Origin: JAVWIF01 sp036639635 | GTDB taxonomy: Bacteria > Bacillota_I > Bacilli_A > Erysipelotrichales > Erysipelotrichaceae | Direction: 5' to 3' | DNA: 14,244 bases | NCBI GenBank assembly: GCA_036639635.1 | Contig: JAVWIF010000050.1 | Coordinates: forward strand, 1 to 14,244 | Notes under the pieces: model-generated | The model's input: only the letters and a program-made list of their open reading frames with translations | Told to the model about the DNA's origin: nothing | Databases searched by the model: none | Program-made: the position numbers and the translations under genes | Shown here: one piece after another, positions 13,860 to 14,244 of the stretch | Layout of the letters: each line of letters starts with the position of its first letter | Position numbering within the stretch: the first letter of the stretch is position 1

Positions 13860-14149
13860 GCTACATCTGCACCAATTCATATAACTAATCGTCTGTGTTT
13901 TATATTTCTAAATCTTGCATTTACTACATATAAGTCATGCGACTGTACAATAACTACTGAAAGTTATTATTCAAATATCACATAAAATATGAGGATATAA
14001 AGCGCTTTGGCATTAACTACGTATTTCATAAAAATAGTTTAACAAACAAAAATTATCGTTGATCTCCTAAATTAACCATGAATTAATCTGAAAAATTTCT
14101 ATGTGGAATTGTCTAATTTAAAATAACTAATAAATCATCGGGTTAATTT

Positions 14150-14194
14150 AAAAAGCTGTGGCAACTAGATGAAAAGCTAGGTCACAGCTCTTTT
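14150..14194. terminator. Terminator at the right edge
   Basis: AGCTGTG (14154-14160) pairs with CACAGCT (14183-14189), and an inner CTAG/CTAG stem (14165-14168, 14177-14180) encloses an 8-nt loop. A T-run follows directly on the minus strand and CTTTTATT on the plus strand. It best fits termination of a leftward gene lying just beyond the window, but could act in both directions. Confidence 0.7.
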
Positions 14195-14244
14195 ATTACT
14201 TTTTTCAGTAAACAATTTTTTAAAGTTTTACACATCTAATATTA

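Larger units (their letters stand above)
13563..14244. other. 682-nt region without a convincing gene
   Basis: I see no reliable gene here. Short frames such as 13785-13985 (plus) run through a terminator hairpin and have no family resemblance. On the minus strand, two overlapping frames at about 13690-13830 give coding-looking fragments, VERNNWMVTVWIVKEALGLL and VVYVAIHYEKSEINVLNEIT. They are in different frames, lack a ribosome binding site, and at most are the relic of a broken gene. Definite structure is limited to two terminator-like hairpins (13829-13859 and 14150-14189), the palindromes CAAGCGCTT (around 13711) and AAAGCGCTTT (around 14001), and the inverted 10-mers TAAATTAACC (14068-14077) / GGTTAATTTA (14141-14150). 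Confidence 0.6.

Noticed and set aside
13785..13985. Plus-strand open frame of 66 codons in the right-hand non-coding region.
   Set aside because: It runs straight through the perfect terminator hairpin at 13833-13859, has no ribosome binding site and resembles no family.
13990..14015. AAAGCGCTTT as a catabolite-response (cre) site.
   Set aside because: The 10-bp core is palindromic but the outer TG...CA positions of the cre consensus do not match, and no gene lies downstream.

Overview
The window is AT-rich, densely packed chromosomal DNA with Firmicutes-type signals: strong AGGAGG-like ribosome binding sites, sigma-A-type -10 boxes and factor-independent terminators. The gene families fit a Gram-positive gut-type anaerobe, perhaps of the class Erysipelotrichia: a transketolase split into two subunits, a VanR/VanS-like pair, Tex, peptidase T, and the UPF0237/UPF0210 pair. 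The class-level assignment is inference; no rRNA or other marker gene is present, and no tRNA or CRISPR array was seen.

Layout, left to right. (1) 1-696, minus: an ACT-domain protein (UPF0237) followed by the N-terminal part of a UPF0210/DUF711 protein cut by the window edge. (2) 821-4278, minus: a VanR-like response regulator, a VanS-like sensor kinase with a TTG start, and a second kinase-like protein whose phospho-accepting histidine is replaced by glutamine. The three reading frames overlap. An unrecognised acidic protein follows, and a terminator closes the block. (3) 4407-5393, plus: a membrane-anchored serine D,D-carboxypeptidase transcribed divergently from the regulator. The shared 128-nt intergenic region holds phased 11-mer repeats that could be the regulator's operator. 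(4) 5442-7198, minus: the two transketolase subunits, overlapping by 1 nt. (5) 7323-9717, minus: a small Smr-domain protein and the RNA-binding protein Tex, behind a good sigma-A promoter. (6) 9879-10514, plus: a pentapeptide-repeat protein whose length and C-terminus resemble Qnr. (7) 10613-12342, minus: a ferritin-like four-helix-bundle protein and peptidase T. (8) 12424-13562, minus: a stand-alone TnpB nuclease gene with intact catalytic residues and a structured 3' region that could be its guide RNA. (9) 13563-14244: no convincing gene, but two hairpin terminators.

The most interesting unit is the regulator / kinase / pseudokinase / carboxypeptidase cluster. It looks like a cell-wall-sensing system related to VanRS but without any D-Ala-D-Lac or D-Ala-D-Ser ligase genes in view, and with an added degenerate kinase. 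The second is the lone TnpB with its putative omega RNA. The remaining genes are ordinary metabolic or housekeeping genes. Convergent transcription units are separated by two clean bidirectional terminators (5393-5430 and 10558-10598).
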